From contig CM069869.1 of NCBI GenBank assembly GCA_036172665.1, forward strand, positions 5,270,001-5,334,000: 64,000 bases of DNA. The letters run 5' to 3'. The translations under genes were made by a program, and so were the position numbers. The DNA comes from Prosopocoilus inquinatus (Eukaryota > Arthropoda > Insecta > Coleoptera > Lucanidae). The notes under the pieces are model-generated. The model ran no database searches, was not told the DNA's origin, and saw nothing but the letters and a program-made list of their open reading frames with translations. This document shows, one piece after another, positions 1-11,773 of the stretch (positions are counted from its first letter, which is position 1; each line of letters begins with the position of its first letter).

Positions 1-888
1 GAAACAGCGCTTTCAAAAGTCAACCTGTATATTAAGTTATAAATTACATTTATTTTCCATGGCGCAATGTTCGGAAAACGTGAGCACGTCCTGCAACGGA
101 GTAGCTCGCCGGCTTTTATTACGTTAAAATAAGTTTTCTTTATCATCATTTTCATCTCGGAATCCTACTATTTTTATAACACAAATTATATCCCACTCCT
201 CGATCTAATTGTGTGGTGCAAGTCGCAGACTATTTTTTTTGTACACCTCAGAACACTTCAGCAATAATTCATTTTACGATTTTCGCTGTTTCGGGATTAT
301 AATTGCATTGAGTTCAATTTTTATCGGCCCGAAGTTTCTATTTTTATCGTTGATTGCATAATCTTTCCCTACAAACATAAAAATTTTTGGGATTAATTGT
401 AATCTGCCCATTCGGTGTTAAATATGGATAAAGTTTTATCTGAAAAGTTGTTAATCTTCATCTAATTTGGAGTTATTATTCTCTTTTTCCGACTAAATTG
501 TATCTAAAAGTGAGTGTTTACTCAAAACAAGGATAATCTTAACTCTGCTCTACTACATACATTTCAAGGGTAAACATCCTAACTCCGTTTTTCGTAACTC
601 CGCAAACGGATGGACGGGAGAGAACACCGAAAAAGTGTCCCCTGGCGTCCAAAAAGTGTTAGAATTAACTCCAGATTTTTATCAGTATAGCGTCCGCAAC
701 TGCATTTCATCACAAGTCGTGGGAATCAAACTGAATGTTTATTCTAAACGTCGAGACTGGCCACAAAATTCGGCAACGTCTTAATTTTTGGGATATATGG
801 TTTCTGCGATTTTACGTTTTTTGTCTCCTTGTTATTTCGACGGAAAAAATAAATTAATAAATAAATAAATAAATTCGCATTTAACATT

Positions 889-915
889 TGACGTCATTAG
901 TTGTAATTGACGTCA
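889..915. promoter_or_regulatory. pair of CRE-type octamers
   Basis: Two perfect TGACGTCA palindromes start 19 bases apart. This octamer is the consensus binding site of CREB/ATF bZIP factors. No transcript is known here, and the same octamer recurs inside several transposons of this window, so function is only a possibility. Confidence 0.2.
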
Positions 916-2582
916 GTTATGCGCGATTGGGTTTTGCTTATGTCTCGATGCTTTCCATTCGTCCAAACTTTTCCTTTGATAGTTAGGGGTGAAGCCAAGT
1001 TTGCCTTTATTAATTTGTGACGTGGCTGTAGCATGTAATCGTCATTGTGATATTCCCAGGGCACGGTGGTGGTTTCGTGTTTGTGTTGGTATAAAAAAAA
1101 AATATTCTGTTCTAAGAATTCTATTCTAAGATTGTGCAGAAAACTGAAGTTGATAAGTACTGTATTTATAGTTCATGTCAGTTCAGTTTTAATTTTAATC
1201 AAATATGTATATCTAAGCGCAACGACGCACAGTGCGTCGAGCTATCGACAAAAATCGAAAATACAATATTTTTTTAAGGGACAAAAAGGTTTCAGTACTC
1301 ACCAATTAATATCTAAAAAGTAAATAAAATCCCTATTTCTTTGATTTCTCTGTTTTTTTATAACTATTTATGATATAGTTTTTGAAAGTTCAAGGACCGT
1401 TTGCCTCAGTGACTTTTACGATTCTATGAATGTTACCTTACATAATCAACTGAAAAAAAATCTAAGTAATTTTGACTATTAATCCTAACAATAGAGTCTT
1501 CTATTATTATTATTCAATTATTATTATTCTATCTAAAATTTAAACTTTTAAATTTCAATTGTTTCTATGCAAACATACAGCCGTGCGCACCTTAAGTGCT
1601 ACAATTTGACATTTCTGTGAGCCTTGTAGTATAAGATCTTAGGGTGAAGTTTGCCTGTAGTTGGTGCATTTTAGTTGCGCATGCCTGTACATCAAAAATG
1701 TTACGTTTACTTATAGGGAATATTCTACACGATATTTATAATTAATTAGGTAAATATTCGCCGCTGGTTATGAATAAAATACTTCTACATTTTAGCTCTT
1801 TAATTCAATGGAAGAGCTGTAGATTTCGATTTAGGGCTACAGTTGTAAGTTTGTAAGAGCTTCGAGCTATAGAAATTGGTATATTCCATTTAAAAAAGTA
1901 TGAGTTTGGTACATAACTCACTTATGGAACATGCTGTACATGTGAAAATAATTTTCTGATATAGAGCTAATTACAGACAATAACTTTTGTATAAGACATT
2001 TTCTTTTATAATTAATAGTTAGGATGCTGTTGAAGAAATCAATACTAATGACACACCCTGTATATTCTAGTGATACTATTCTATTTTCAATTACTGCAAC
2101 TGTTTATAATATGTATATTTCCAGGACCAAAAAATAAGAAAAAGAAGAATTATGATTTTTGTCCATTTACGCCTATCATTCGACGCACAGTGCGACGTCG
2201 GATGGACCTACCTATTTGGCTTAGTGGGAGGTTCCTGCATTGAAGGGCATTTTTTCAGTTGTTACTTGGTGCCCTGGTAGACGGAAACTCTTTCTAGTTG
2301 TCGCAGCCTGTCCCCGTTTTTATGGATAGGTATGTTTGCAATTGATGTTCCATTTCGCGCAAATTATTATTGTTAAACTCTTCTTCCTTTACAGGCTTTT
2401 AATTTACAACGCTCTTCGCGTAAGCTTATCGTGCAGACTTTAAATTTAGACTTTGAATCTAACTTTGTTTGACGTATTGAATACTCAGGACATATTTCGT
2501 AATGGCGTATGTCGACGATCTGTGACGATCCTTTTGGGGAGCAGGCAGTACGCACCGCCTTCCCTTCGAATCGGTTATTTGG

Positions 2583-2644
2583 TGTCAACTGTTGCGATAA
2601 TGAATCAACAATAATAATTGACGTCAACTGTTGCGATAATGAAC
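2583..2644 (+). repeat. short direct duplication
   Basis: GTCAACTGTTGCGATAATGA occurs twice in direct orientation, 38-40 bases apart. In one open frame this gives a repeated VNCCDNE peptide, but the frame has no other sign of being coding. Confidence 0.7.
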
Positions 2645-4488
2645 CGATAGTCCAAGCAACTCTCCACGAAGATGTTTCAGGTGGGAAGTTCCGGTCAATT
2701 ACAGATTTCGACGAGTTAATTAAAAACTTCGGCGTTTTGGGCGATTAACACCAGTAATTGTATTGCATTTAGTAAAGGTTTGAATGCGTAAAGCTAGCGA
2801 CGGATCCGTCATTTGGTTATTCTGCTTTTAAGCTTCCATATTTGTCAATGGTTTGGTTTTACTAGACACTTTTAGATAACGACGTAATACAATTACATCT
2901 TGGTTCAGTTTTTAAGATGCGAACACATCCTTCAGGTGTGTAGGGTTTGAATACGTATTTATGTCTGATAACATTTTTTTACATTAAATTGTTACATAAA
3001 ATGAGTCATTTCCTTTGACCCTCTCCTCGTCTCCGGTTAAGATTAGGTGGCGCTTATTAATTTTCGTGAACACCAACGCCCGTCACGACTGAAGCTGCTG
3101 GCTGTGCTGGTAAGTTAAAACTCACAGAAATTTATGCCGTCAGTACAGTCAATCAAAGCAAAGAAATTCTCATTATATGGATATAGACAGGGTAGTATTC
3201 TAAAGGTATTGCGCTCTGCAATTAATCACGGCTGCCACTGACTGCGAAAACTTCGAAAATATCGATTAGGCAAAAATTGCCAACTTTTTCGTACGAGAAA
3301 TTAAGTCTTGCTTTATCTTTGTGTAGTGTTAAGTATACATTTGTTTTGTATATTATAATTAATAAAGTTATATATTCAATTCTTCTTATGTTTCACATGA
3401 ATATAGTTTCTCTTTTACATCGTGAAATATAATTCGCATAGCTTGCAACTTTTTCTTTCTGTTTGATCTGCATTTTTGTTAAGAACGCCTGAGTAGTGGA
3501 AGCAATCAAGTTGTTACAACATACAAAGTATTCCTTGACGAACTTAGGCCTGGTTTCTGGAAAGTTTCATCCCTTAGGTAAATTAAAAATTCCTGCAACC
3601 ACAGCCACGTTTATACTTCATCTAAGGGAAAAAGCTTCTAAAAGCCAACATTACTATTGATTTAGGAGTTCTTATTACTTAATTTGTTTACTTTTATATC
3701 CACATCCTTACTTATTTACTAATTTTATTTTAGTTACAACTGAATATCACAGTATTACTATGTTTTCAGATTTAAATGATCTGTAATTTTATTATTAAAG
3801 TCGAAAATCGCTTAACTGCAATCTTTGAGCGATAACAGGGCATAATTTTATTTTATTTGGCTTTGTTCTATACGGGAAATTGCAAACCTATTCGCAGCTG
3901 AATAGAATTTTAATTGGCTATAAACATGGTTCACTGAGGTCTCTATAATTAATTACTGCCCTGCAATAAGTTTCTAATTGATAATGCAGATAAATAGCCG
4001 AGAGTAAAAACTGTACAATAAATTTGTACGTTGTGAAATACATATTTTATATTTAAGTATGCATTGGGTTTTAATTTATAGTCATCACGTAACTACTTTA
4101 TTCTTACTTTATTTTTTTAAAACTTCTGAAATTGACAGACGATGTTCATTCAAGCTATTTCGTTGACAACTTGCTTGAATTACACATTTCCATTTTTTCA
4201 AGAAATCTTTCATGCACATTCATGATTTACAGTAACATTACTAAGAAAATGAAGTTGATTCTTGTCCGACGAAAATTGCAAGTAAAAAGTTTTTTTTTTT
4301 TAATCTTGAACCGGACAGAACTATGATTGGAAAAAGACATTACTGAAAAAAAAATATTTTTGTTATTCGTCGTGACTCACTTATTAATTAATTTGATGAG
4401 CAGAGAATAACACAACAAACTGCAGGGAGATACCGAAACGATTTGAATCGAGGCGTTCGTTTCATGTGAGATCAAATATTTTACAATA

Positions 4489-5823
4489 CAGGGTGTCACA
4501 AAACCTCTGTCTTTAAATGAAACTGTAAGTTCCTCGTTACATAAGAGATTAATTCTCCTAATCTGAAATTTTTTGCCCAAAAATGAAAAACTGACCTATC
4601 ACAAGCGAGTGTAGTCCCTTTGTTTTGAAACCTCTGCTTGGTTTACGACTTGTTTCAGCAATTTATTCCGATAAAAGCAATAAACCCCAATAAAACTTTT
4701 TATTTATCTTTAGAAGAACTCGGTCAAGATCTTATTGTGTACGAATATGAATCCGACTTGCGGACATCGGCATGCTTATTTGTATTTTCAACGTGCGATA
4801 AGTAAGAACGTTTGTTTACGCACCTCTTTGTAATAGAAAATAACAAATATGTTAAAAACGAGTACCTAATCTTCGTTAGGTTTTTACTGAAGTAATTAAA
4901 CATCTTCATACTCTAGTTATGTAACTGCGTTGAAAATGCGTACAATTATTGTTTAATTATCGCACTAATAGCTGCTGAATAAGTATTCAGAAACTATTCC
5001 TATTGTAAAAACGGAAAGCAAGGATTAGAGTACGATACGATGAAAAATTTAAATAAATTAGATTACCTGTACACACAATAATCTATGGGTTCAAAATAAG
5101 CGATTGAATAACTTCGCTAGCTCTCAGTAGAACTATTTTATTAATTGTTTACATTTCAACACAAAACACATGTTTTTATAAGGATAATATTGAACCTGAA
5201 TTTCTGCGTCGGCTTAAACCGTAAAGACATAAAAGCTCTCGCCTAGTGCAGACGTTTATTTCGTCGTTTATTCGAAGCTTTAATAAAGAAACAAATTTAT
5301 TTTTGCTGTACAAATACAATAACTTCAGTAATCAACACCGTAAGTTGATTATTGGCAATTTACAAATGAATATGATGTAAGAATTTCCACTTTTTCGATC
5401 GCCTTTAGACTGATTTTCTTTAATTTAACTCTTAAAGTACGGATTAGCACAAAACTAATCATCAATTAATGCAACAGGCACAGAATATTTTAAACTATTA
5501 AGAACTTACCTAGTTACAAAATTTATCTGCTTTTAAAATTAACAAAAAAACATGATACTTAACCTGCCTTAAATACAACATCTGTGCATTAGGTCATGGT
5601 CTGCGTTTTTATGACCCCGAACGTCGGAGAATAGTTGAAACCAAGCTCCGCCGGAACATTTAAACTGCATTCAGTGACTCTCAAACAATTTCTATGAAAA
5701 AGTAAAATAACTTTTATCTGCGTTATTATTGCTACCTGACCAACAGTTGTATAACAAATTTTGTTTCTTTTCTTGACCACTATTTGTGGTATCAATTAAT
5801 GACATAGGTTTAGAGACACGCTG
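4489..5823. mobile_element. TA-flanked element with inverted ends (1.3 kb)
   Basis: The left end reads CAGGGTGTCACAAAACC and the reverse complement of the right end reads CAGCGTGTCTCTAAACC. Similarity continues for about 34 bases with some mismatches. TA lies immediately outside both ends (4487-4488 and 5824-5825), as expected for Tc1/mariner-type insertion. The length of 1335 bp is typical of a mariner, but none of the short frames inside shows a transposase motif, so it is either heavily decayed or a non-autonomous derivative. Confidence 0.55.
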
Positions 5824-5825
5824 TA

Positions 5826-6254
5826 TAGTTATTGCATGAAGTCTATGCTTTCAGACACTGAAAAATTTCACACCAAAGTAAAATTAAAAGTAAAAGTAGG
5901 TGCTCGTACGATTGGCAAAGAAAACTTCCATTAAATTCCTTATTGATGTTTGTCTCTTTCAATTTCTGGAAGCTCCTTAAACTTTGCGGTTAGTTCGCAG
6001 CTTAATCCGAGGTGCTTTCCCCAAAGGAACACCCTAATGTACCCCATTTCTAAGAGAGGGACGTGCGCAGAAAATTTTTCAAGGGACAGAAACAATTGTT
6101 CGTCTTCAAATTTTACTTTTCAACATCCTAGAAAGAATTACGACAAATTACCAACAATTATAAATAATATTTCATTAAAATTGCAAAATATTAAATAAAA
6201 TGTGATTATTCAAATAATATTTCACCGATATTAGTACCTAACGGCGGTAACGTC
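5826..6254. other. no feature seen
   Basis: Spacer between the TA-flanked element and the hAT-type element. An open frame of 82 codons at 5950-6198 has no recognisable domain and is regarded as chance. Confidence 0.5.
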
Positions 6255-6284
6255 GTTACAACTAGTGATGCGACGAGGCGAGTA

Positions 6285-6660
6285 GACTCGCTATCAGACT
6301 CGATTCTCAAAGGTACTCATTGTACTCGAGTAACTAATTCTGTGAACCCGAGTCAGCGGTACTCGAGTCGACTCGAGTACGATACAAGTACTCGAGTATC
6401 GACTTTAGAATTTGTAGACTCGTCATCAGACTCGAGTCCCAAAGGTATTCGTTCTACTCGAGTAACTATTGCAGTGACACCGAGTCAGTGAAACTCGAGT
6501 CAACTCGAGTTCGATTCAAGTAATTCGAGTACCGAATTTAGAATTAAATAGCGCTGCAACGAGTCGAGTAGACTCGATGTCAGACTGGATTTTATTGGAT
6601 TCTCTTTATAGAGCCTCCTCATCAGTTGGTAACGAGTGAATGAGTACCGAGGTTAGAATT
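6285..6660. repeat. left subterminal ACTCGAGT array
   Basis: About seven copies of the palindrome ACTCGAGT, plus many GACTCGA variants, lie within some 370 bases of the left terminus. Clustered subterminal motifs of this kind are transposase-binding platforms in characterised hAT elements; that role is inferred here. Confidence 0.8.
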
Positions 6661-7182
6661 GAGATTATGCGTGTAGGCAATAAGCGTTAACGTTTGACAA
6701 GTTTCATTCGTTTTAGAAGTACTATGCTTTTGCTAAAACAGTCGACTGCCGCAATAACTTACTGTGACAGTCAAACGCTTGATATCGGGGGGGCTTGGCG
6801 GCGGTCATTGTTTTTATTTTATTTTATGAAAAAGATTACATAAAAAATGAATAAGTCCCAAAATTTCAAAGGGAGTACAGTTTTTTGTAACTGAAAAGGC
6901 TGTTAAATATTGTTAAATAAAAACTGAAGACTCATACTCATTTAATGAATAATTTGTGGCTCTATATTCTACATTTTGTTTTCTTTTAAAGAAATTACAT
7001 AGTAAATAAGTTTTTCTTTTTATTTTACACAGTACCTGCACACTTTATTATGAGACATATCAAATAATATTACATAGTTACAAAATTTTAAATTTATCTG
7101 AACTGCCCGAATATATTAAAAAAGAAAACACGTGACGATCGGAAATCAAGTAAAATATAGAATGAACTTTGTTATTTTAAAA

Positions 7183-7418
7183 TATAGTTGAAAACAAAAA
7201 AAAGTAGACAAATTACTGTTTCCTGTAATTATTCTTCTTCAAAATGCTATAGAGTAAAGCCGAATTCACAGATTTTACCACAGTTTTATACATGTTAATT
7301 TTGAAAGATTTAAATTTTTTTTAAAGTTATTTATGAAGTCGTCTTTAATCACTTCCATCTTCAGAAAGAATAATTATAGGAAACTGTAATTTGTCTACTT
7401 TTTTTGCTTTCAACTATA
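7183..7418. repeat. foldback nested in the hAT-type element
   Basis: An arm of about 60 bases containing AAAGTAGACAAATTAC and TTTCCT is repeated in inverted orientation, around a loop of about 110 bases. It is probably a small MITE that jumped into the larger element; no clear target duplication was found. Confidence 0.6.
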
Positions 7419-9127
7419 AAGTCGGCATATATGGAATATCCATTCTTTGGGCCATTATAAATTCTGAACTAAGATACTAAATACTCAGATATTTTAATTA
7501 AAAATACTTTATGTTGTTTTCCAGCGGTTGTATATAATAAATTTAAGAAATACATATTTTTGGGGAAAATTCTGAAACAAATTTAAAAAACTGCATTTTC
7601 TTGATATTATTTAAAATGGCGGATAATATATAATAGTCATTTGGGGTGACATGAAATAAGAGAAAATGTGCCATACTTTGAATTAATAAGGTAAAATATC
7701 AACTGTTGTACTAATCTACACTATAACAAACTAACTTTGGTGTAAAAAAACACTTTTATTTTAAAAAATACGCCAAAATACATTTTTCTCGTACCGCGCG
7801 AAAACTTCCAAAACGATAAATACACAAAATCATGTACTGTAAAGTTATGCAGTCTTACCAGCTAAGAACCTCTGTAGTAATGACCTATAACACTGAAGCT
7901 CATGTTAATGCCAGAGTCGTTTAACAGATGGCGCTTCTTATTTCAAAAATACTAGGTATTCCATATTAGCCGGTCTATTCCACATATGTATGTATGCTGA
8001 CTTTACTCTACATATTTTCTTGGATTAAGAAAAATACTTAATTCCTAATTCAAAATATAGGTACATGTTTATGTTGCTTTGTTTATTTGCATTTTCATTT
8101 TTTACGATATTTAAGTTTAAAAAAAATGTGTATTTATTTGAGTAGACCTTTGCATTAACAAGAGCTTTTAATGCGTAACAGAAGCTAATTGCAATTAACA
8201 GACAAAACGTTAACAGTTAGAACAAATTAACATTATAGAGAAGATCAAATTAAAGACTTTTTCTTAATAAACTTTAAGTAAAAATCAGTAACTAGAAAGT
8301 TACAAGAGTTTAATGTAAAATTAATTAACAAGTAAAAGTTACTATACCTGTAGTAATATTTTACGTTTTAAATTTTGGTATTTTAAAAAAATCTAGTCGC
8401 GTAAAAGTTACGGATATTTCACTTTTGTGTCAATTAAAGAAGAAATTAAGAAACTTAACTGTAACTTTTTTAGGGTTTTGGTCGAAAACTAATTAAGAGA
8501 AAAGTTTATAATAATTTCAAGCTCAAATATCATGGAAAGTATGAAACCAAATAAAGACAAACTACAAATTGTTGGAATTAGGAATCTTTCTTAATTAAAA
8601 AAAAAATATGTTGCGAGTTTAACATGAATGCTTCTACGGCCGTCATCCATGATTGAATTGGTTACCGGTTGAAAACACGTCATTACTTTTTCTTCCACTG
8701 CCGTCATTTCGCCCTTCATTGTAGAAGAACCTCCTCAGGACTGATATTGCTGGCTGCAGCTTTTTCCTAGTCGTTGTAACTGATGGGAAGCAATAGAACA
8801 CCATTAGCAGCTCTGAGGAATTTCCTCTGCAATGAAGAGCAAAACGTTCGCGTAGGAAATATCTTGATGCGGTTCCAAACGGAATCAGTCATTTGGGTTT
8901 CCGATCGGCACTTGTTTAATTTTTCCTTAATAATTTCTTGATTCAAACAAATTCCTAAAAGTTATATTTTACATATTTTGATATACGTTTCTAAAATAGA
9001 TAGTTGATACCGTTAAAACTGTAAACAAAAACACTGCACCTTTAATCTATCGATTCTACTAACAGTAAAAAAGTAACGTCATGAGTACTCATATTTCTGG
9101 GTTCAGTTAAATGTTCGAAACTTTTAG

Positions 9128-9405
9128 TGTGGACTCGAGTCAAAACTAGCATTTTTTTATAAAAAAGTTCAAGTTTATTACATTCTTTAAAACGGCGAGT
9201 CCCGAGTTCAATTCGAGTACTCGAGTACTTTTATCTGAACTCGAGTCAATTGACTCGAGTCGACTCGATTCTTTTAAACGGCGATTTTCAGCCAAGTACT
9301 CGAGTCTATTGATCTGGACTCGACTCTCTTGACTCGAGTCAAGACTCGATTCTTTTATAAAAGTATTCGAGTCGACTCGATTCTTAAAAACAGCGACTCG
9401 TCGCA
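9128..9405. repeat. right subterminal ACTCGAGT array
   Basis: Mirror counterpart of the left array, with at least six ACTCGAGT palindromes and flanking GACTCGATTC units. The 87-codon open frame on the minus strand at 9146-9409 is only a translation of this repeat (serine/arginine/glutamate runs) and is not a gene. Confidence 0.8.
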
Positions 9406-9648
9406 TCACTAGTTACAACTGTACTGAAATATTAACTTCAGGTAAGTTAATTTTTTTTCCTAAGATGTTAGAATTTGATGTATCTTCCAAACTTCATTCA
9501 AATGGGTATCAGTTAAATTTAAATGGAAGATCATGAATATGAAAGATTTATCGAAATTTTTTATTCTTTATTCAATTAAAACAAGTAATACGGGGTCCAT
9601 TCTTTTGTTATTGCAAGATGATATTTTTCTGTGCCATGCAATTTATTA

Positions 9649-10516
9649 TAATCGTTGGTGTTCTAGGTATTTTCATTGATAACAAACGTAAATGGACAAA
9701 ACACATAAATATGTTATGAAACAAATTAGCCTCAGCCTAGTCTGTTATACACTTAAGCAGCTAAAAAGATTAGTGAGCTGTGATATTTTAAAAATGTATT
9801 ACTATTCAAACTTTCACTCATTAATTTCTTATGGCACAATAATATGGGGATCAAGTGGTGAAACAGAACGTATTCTATTACCTCAGAAAAGGGCATTACG
9901 ATTTATGGAGGGTGCATCTCCCAGGACAAGTAGTCGTAATATTTTTATGAAATAGCAAATCATTGCTATCACTGAAATTTTTATCCTTCAATTAGTTAGT
10001 TACGTTAGAGTAAATGAAGCTCAATGGAAAAAATTAAACTCTTTTCATAGTTACGACACCAGAAATGGCTTTTCGTTAGAAATTCCACGTCACAAACTGT
10101 CCTTGTATAAAAGGTCACCAAAGTATCTTGCTACTATTTGCTACAACAAAATTCCACAAAATTACAAGCTTTTGAATGACAAACTATTTAAAATCAAATT
10201 AAAAGATCTATTGACACAGAAGTGCTATTATTCATTATCTGAATTTTTAGAAGATAGTTCTATGTAGCGTTATTTATTTACTCTTAGTCTACACCACTTT
10301 CGCAATATTAAACATATTAGAAAATTTTCTGATATAACGCGCTGGAATGATTGATTATACGAGTATTAATTATTATTAGATTCTCTTTCTGTATTGTTTT
10401 AATGTGTAGATGTTTTTGTCTCATTTACAAATAACGTTTCTAATCATTTTGACGAATCCAATACCATGTACTTTTGGTCAAATGGATAAATAAATAAATA
10501 TTATTATTATTATTTG
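9649..10516 (+). mobile_element. 5'-truncated LINE (CR1/Jockey type), 3' end
   Basis: The segment carries the end of a non-LTR retrotransposon pol reading frame. It is followed by about 230 bases of 3' UTR and a tail of AAATAAATAAAT and ATT units, the usual 3' signature of such LINEs. The endonuclease and the reverse transcriptase palm are missing, as expected after 5' truncation during target-primed insertion. The clade is uncertain. Confidence 0.75.
9692..10267 (+). pseudogene. LINE pol C-terminal fragment
   Basis: This is the region downstream of the reverse transcriptase palm of a CR1/Jockey-type pol. A motif HSLISYGTIIWG, then LPQKRALRFMEG, then YDTRNGFSLEIPRHKL, CYNKIPQNYK and the terminal FYSLSEFL-like CYYSLSEFLE are all seen in the family order. 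One frame runs from 9692 to the natural-looking stop at 10265-10267, broken by a single TAG at 9953-9955. Upstream, about 40 further bases encode a family-typical GIFIDNKRKWTKHI stretch in another frame, so a frameshift lies near 9705. Two lesions make it non-functional. It belongs to the LINE 3' end of which it forms the coding part. Confidence 0.8.
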
Positions 10517-10518
10517 TT
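10490..10518 (+). repeat. LINE tail microsatellite
   Basis: AAAT units followed by ATT units close the LINE 3' UTR. Confidence 0.7.
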
Positions 10519-11224
10519 GGTCATTAAAATAATAAATTCCTTTAACCACTGGGTTTAGGGATTAAGGTAAACCTACTAACATAAAGAAAGATTTAATTCT
10601 ACATTAGACGACTTTATTAGATACAGGGTATTTCATTTGAAAAAAAATTGAATTAATTTTTATTTTAACTTCCGGAAAAAAGACTTTCAAGAATTACTAC
10701 TTCATGCAAAGCAGATTATTTGTAAATACTGTGATGTTTAGGACGAATCACAATCTCATTTTAAATGTAGAAGAATAAAATCTTTTAACGCTAAAAATAT
10801 AATATTGTCACGAAAAAGAACTGATGGTTAAATGTTTAGTTAAAAAATCTCCACCAAATCACGAATTGATAAGGTCGTACTCATCAGTCAGTTGCTAACT
10901 AAACAATTTTGTCAATTTAAACACAAAATACGCGTGTTGAATTTTCTGTAAAACTAAAAGCAAGAAACGAAATTTCCTAAACGTGACAATGTTATGAATT
11001 TTGGGAAGTTTGCCAATAATTTTCCTCTGAGAATCCGAAAACTTCAATAGGTATAATGGAAAAGTATTCAATTTCGTTTTAGTTTCGCAGGCAATAAGCT
11101 ATTACATGAAGAAAAAGACCCAATTGTGTCTTCCCGACGTGTAATTGATACGCTTGTCTCAAATTATCCATCATGATATTGTGAAAAATTTTATGCATCT
11201 TCTGTCGAATTGCGAAATGCTCTC
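10519..11224. other. A+T-rich stretch, one transposon end
   Basis: Nothing coding is visible. A TACAGGGTATTTCATTTG sequence near 10621 resembles the inverted ends of TA-target elements, but its partner was not found. Confidence 0.4.
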
Positions 11225-11773
11225 AGAATTTGATTTTAAAAACAAAAGTAGATAAACAATTGAAACAAATTGATAATGAAGGCCTTGTTGACTCTAAATC
11301 ACACGTCAAATTTCAAACAGATACGTCAAACAGTTCTCAAAACATTAAACCAGTTCCATAATTTTGCCCTTCCCCGTATTTGTTTTCATATTTTAAGCGA
11401 CATTTATTAAAGTTTTGTTTAGCTCTATCTTAAAAACATAATCTTGTGGCCTTCTAGTTTTTTTCGTTTAAACTGATATTTTTGTCAAATATCAACCTAA
11501 ACCATTTTTCACAATTTTTTCCTTCAAACGCTATTTTCCCTAAAATTTTCTGATGTAATAGATAAATTGCTTTATGTGGTTGTATAGAGAATTAAACGAA
11601 CTATTAAATAAAAAAAAAAAACGTTGACAGGTTGTTATTAAAAAAAAAAAGTTGGATCTCAAAAACAAGAGCATATAAACAATTGTAACAAATCGGTAAT
11701 GTAGGTCTTATACGACAGATACATGAAACGGTTTTCGAAATATTAATTCGGTTTCTTACTTTTGCCCTTCCCT
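11225..11773 (-). repeat. foldback-family copy with doubled arm
   Basis: Two direct copies of the arm ending in TTTTGCCCTTCCC lie at about 11225-11380 and 11566-11773, with internal family sequence between them. This is the same family as the element at 13890-15009. The far (opposite) arm was not recognised, so the copy is incomplete. TATA follows the outer end. Confidence 0.65.

Larger units (their letters stand above)
1..4486. other. A+T-rich non-coding stretch
   Basis: No supported gene is visible. The stretch holds an AAAT simple repeat near 846-877, two TGACGTCA (CRE-type) octamers at 889-896 and 908-915, two occurrences of a near-palindromic motif CGACGCACAGTGCG near 1225 and 2182, a TACAGGGTGT-like end in reverse orientation near 2055-2064, and a short direct duplication near 2583-2644. 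Short open frames here are uninterrupted by chance only; none has recognisable domains, and the overlapping frames at 2373-2748 exist on both strands at once. Confidence 0.6.
6263..9411. mobile_element. hAT-type transposon, 3.1 kb, no intact transposase
   Basis: Both ends begin TAGTGATGCGACGAG when read inward, and a perfect 8-bp target duplication GTTACAAC flanks the element at 6255-6262 and 9412-9419. An 8-bp duplication with a YAG-type terminus is the hallmark of the hAT superfamily. Both subterminal regions are packed with ACTCGAGT and GACTCGA motifs. The 2.4-kb interior is A+T-rich; no hAT transposase (BED finger, RNase H-like core or C-terminal dimerisation region) could be recognised on either strand, so it is decayed or non-autonomous. 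A nested 236-bp inverted repeat lies at 7183-7418. The superfamily call rests on ends and target duplication only. Confidence 0.85.

Noticed and set aside
2500..2535. A peptide MAYVDDL in one frame, reminiscent of a reverse transcriptase YVDD box.
   Set aside because: A stop follows at once, and no other polymerase motif lies upstream or downstream in any frame; a chance match.
6285..6660. Regularly spaced short repeats that might suggest a CRISPR array or satellite.
   Set aside because: Spacing is irregular, the motif is a palindromic octamer, and both clusters sit just inside the two ends of one transposon; subterminal repeats explain them. CRISPR is not expected in an animal genome.
9146..9409. 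An 87-codon serine/arginine-rich frame.
   Set aside because: It is the translation of the ACTCGAGT subterminal array on the minus strand.
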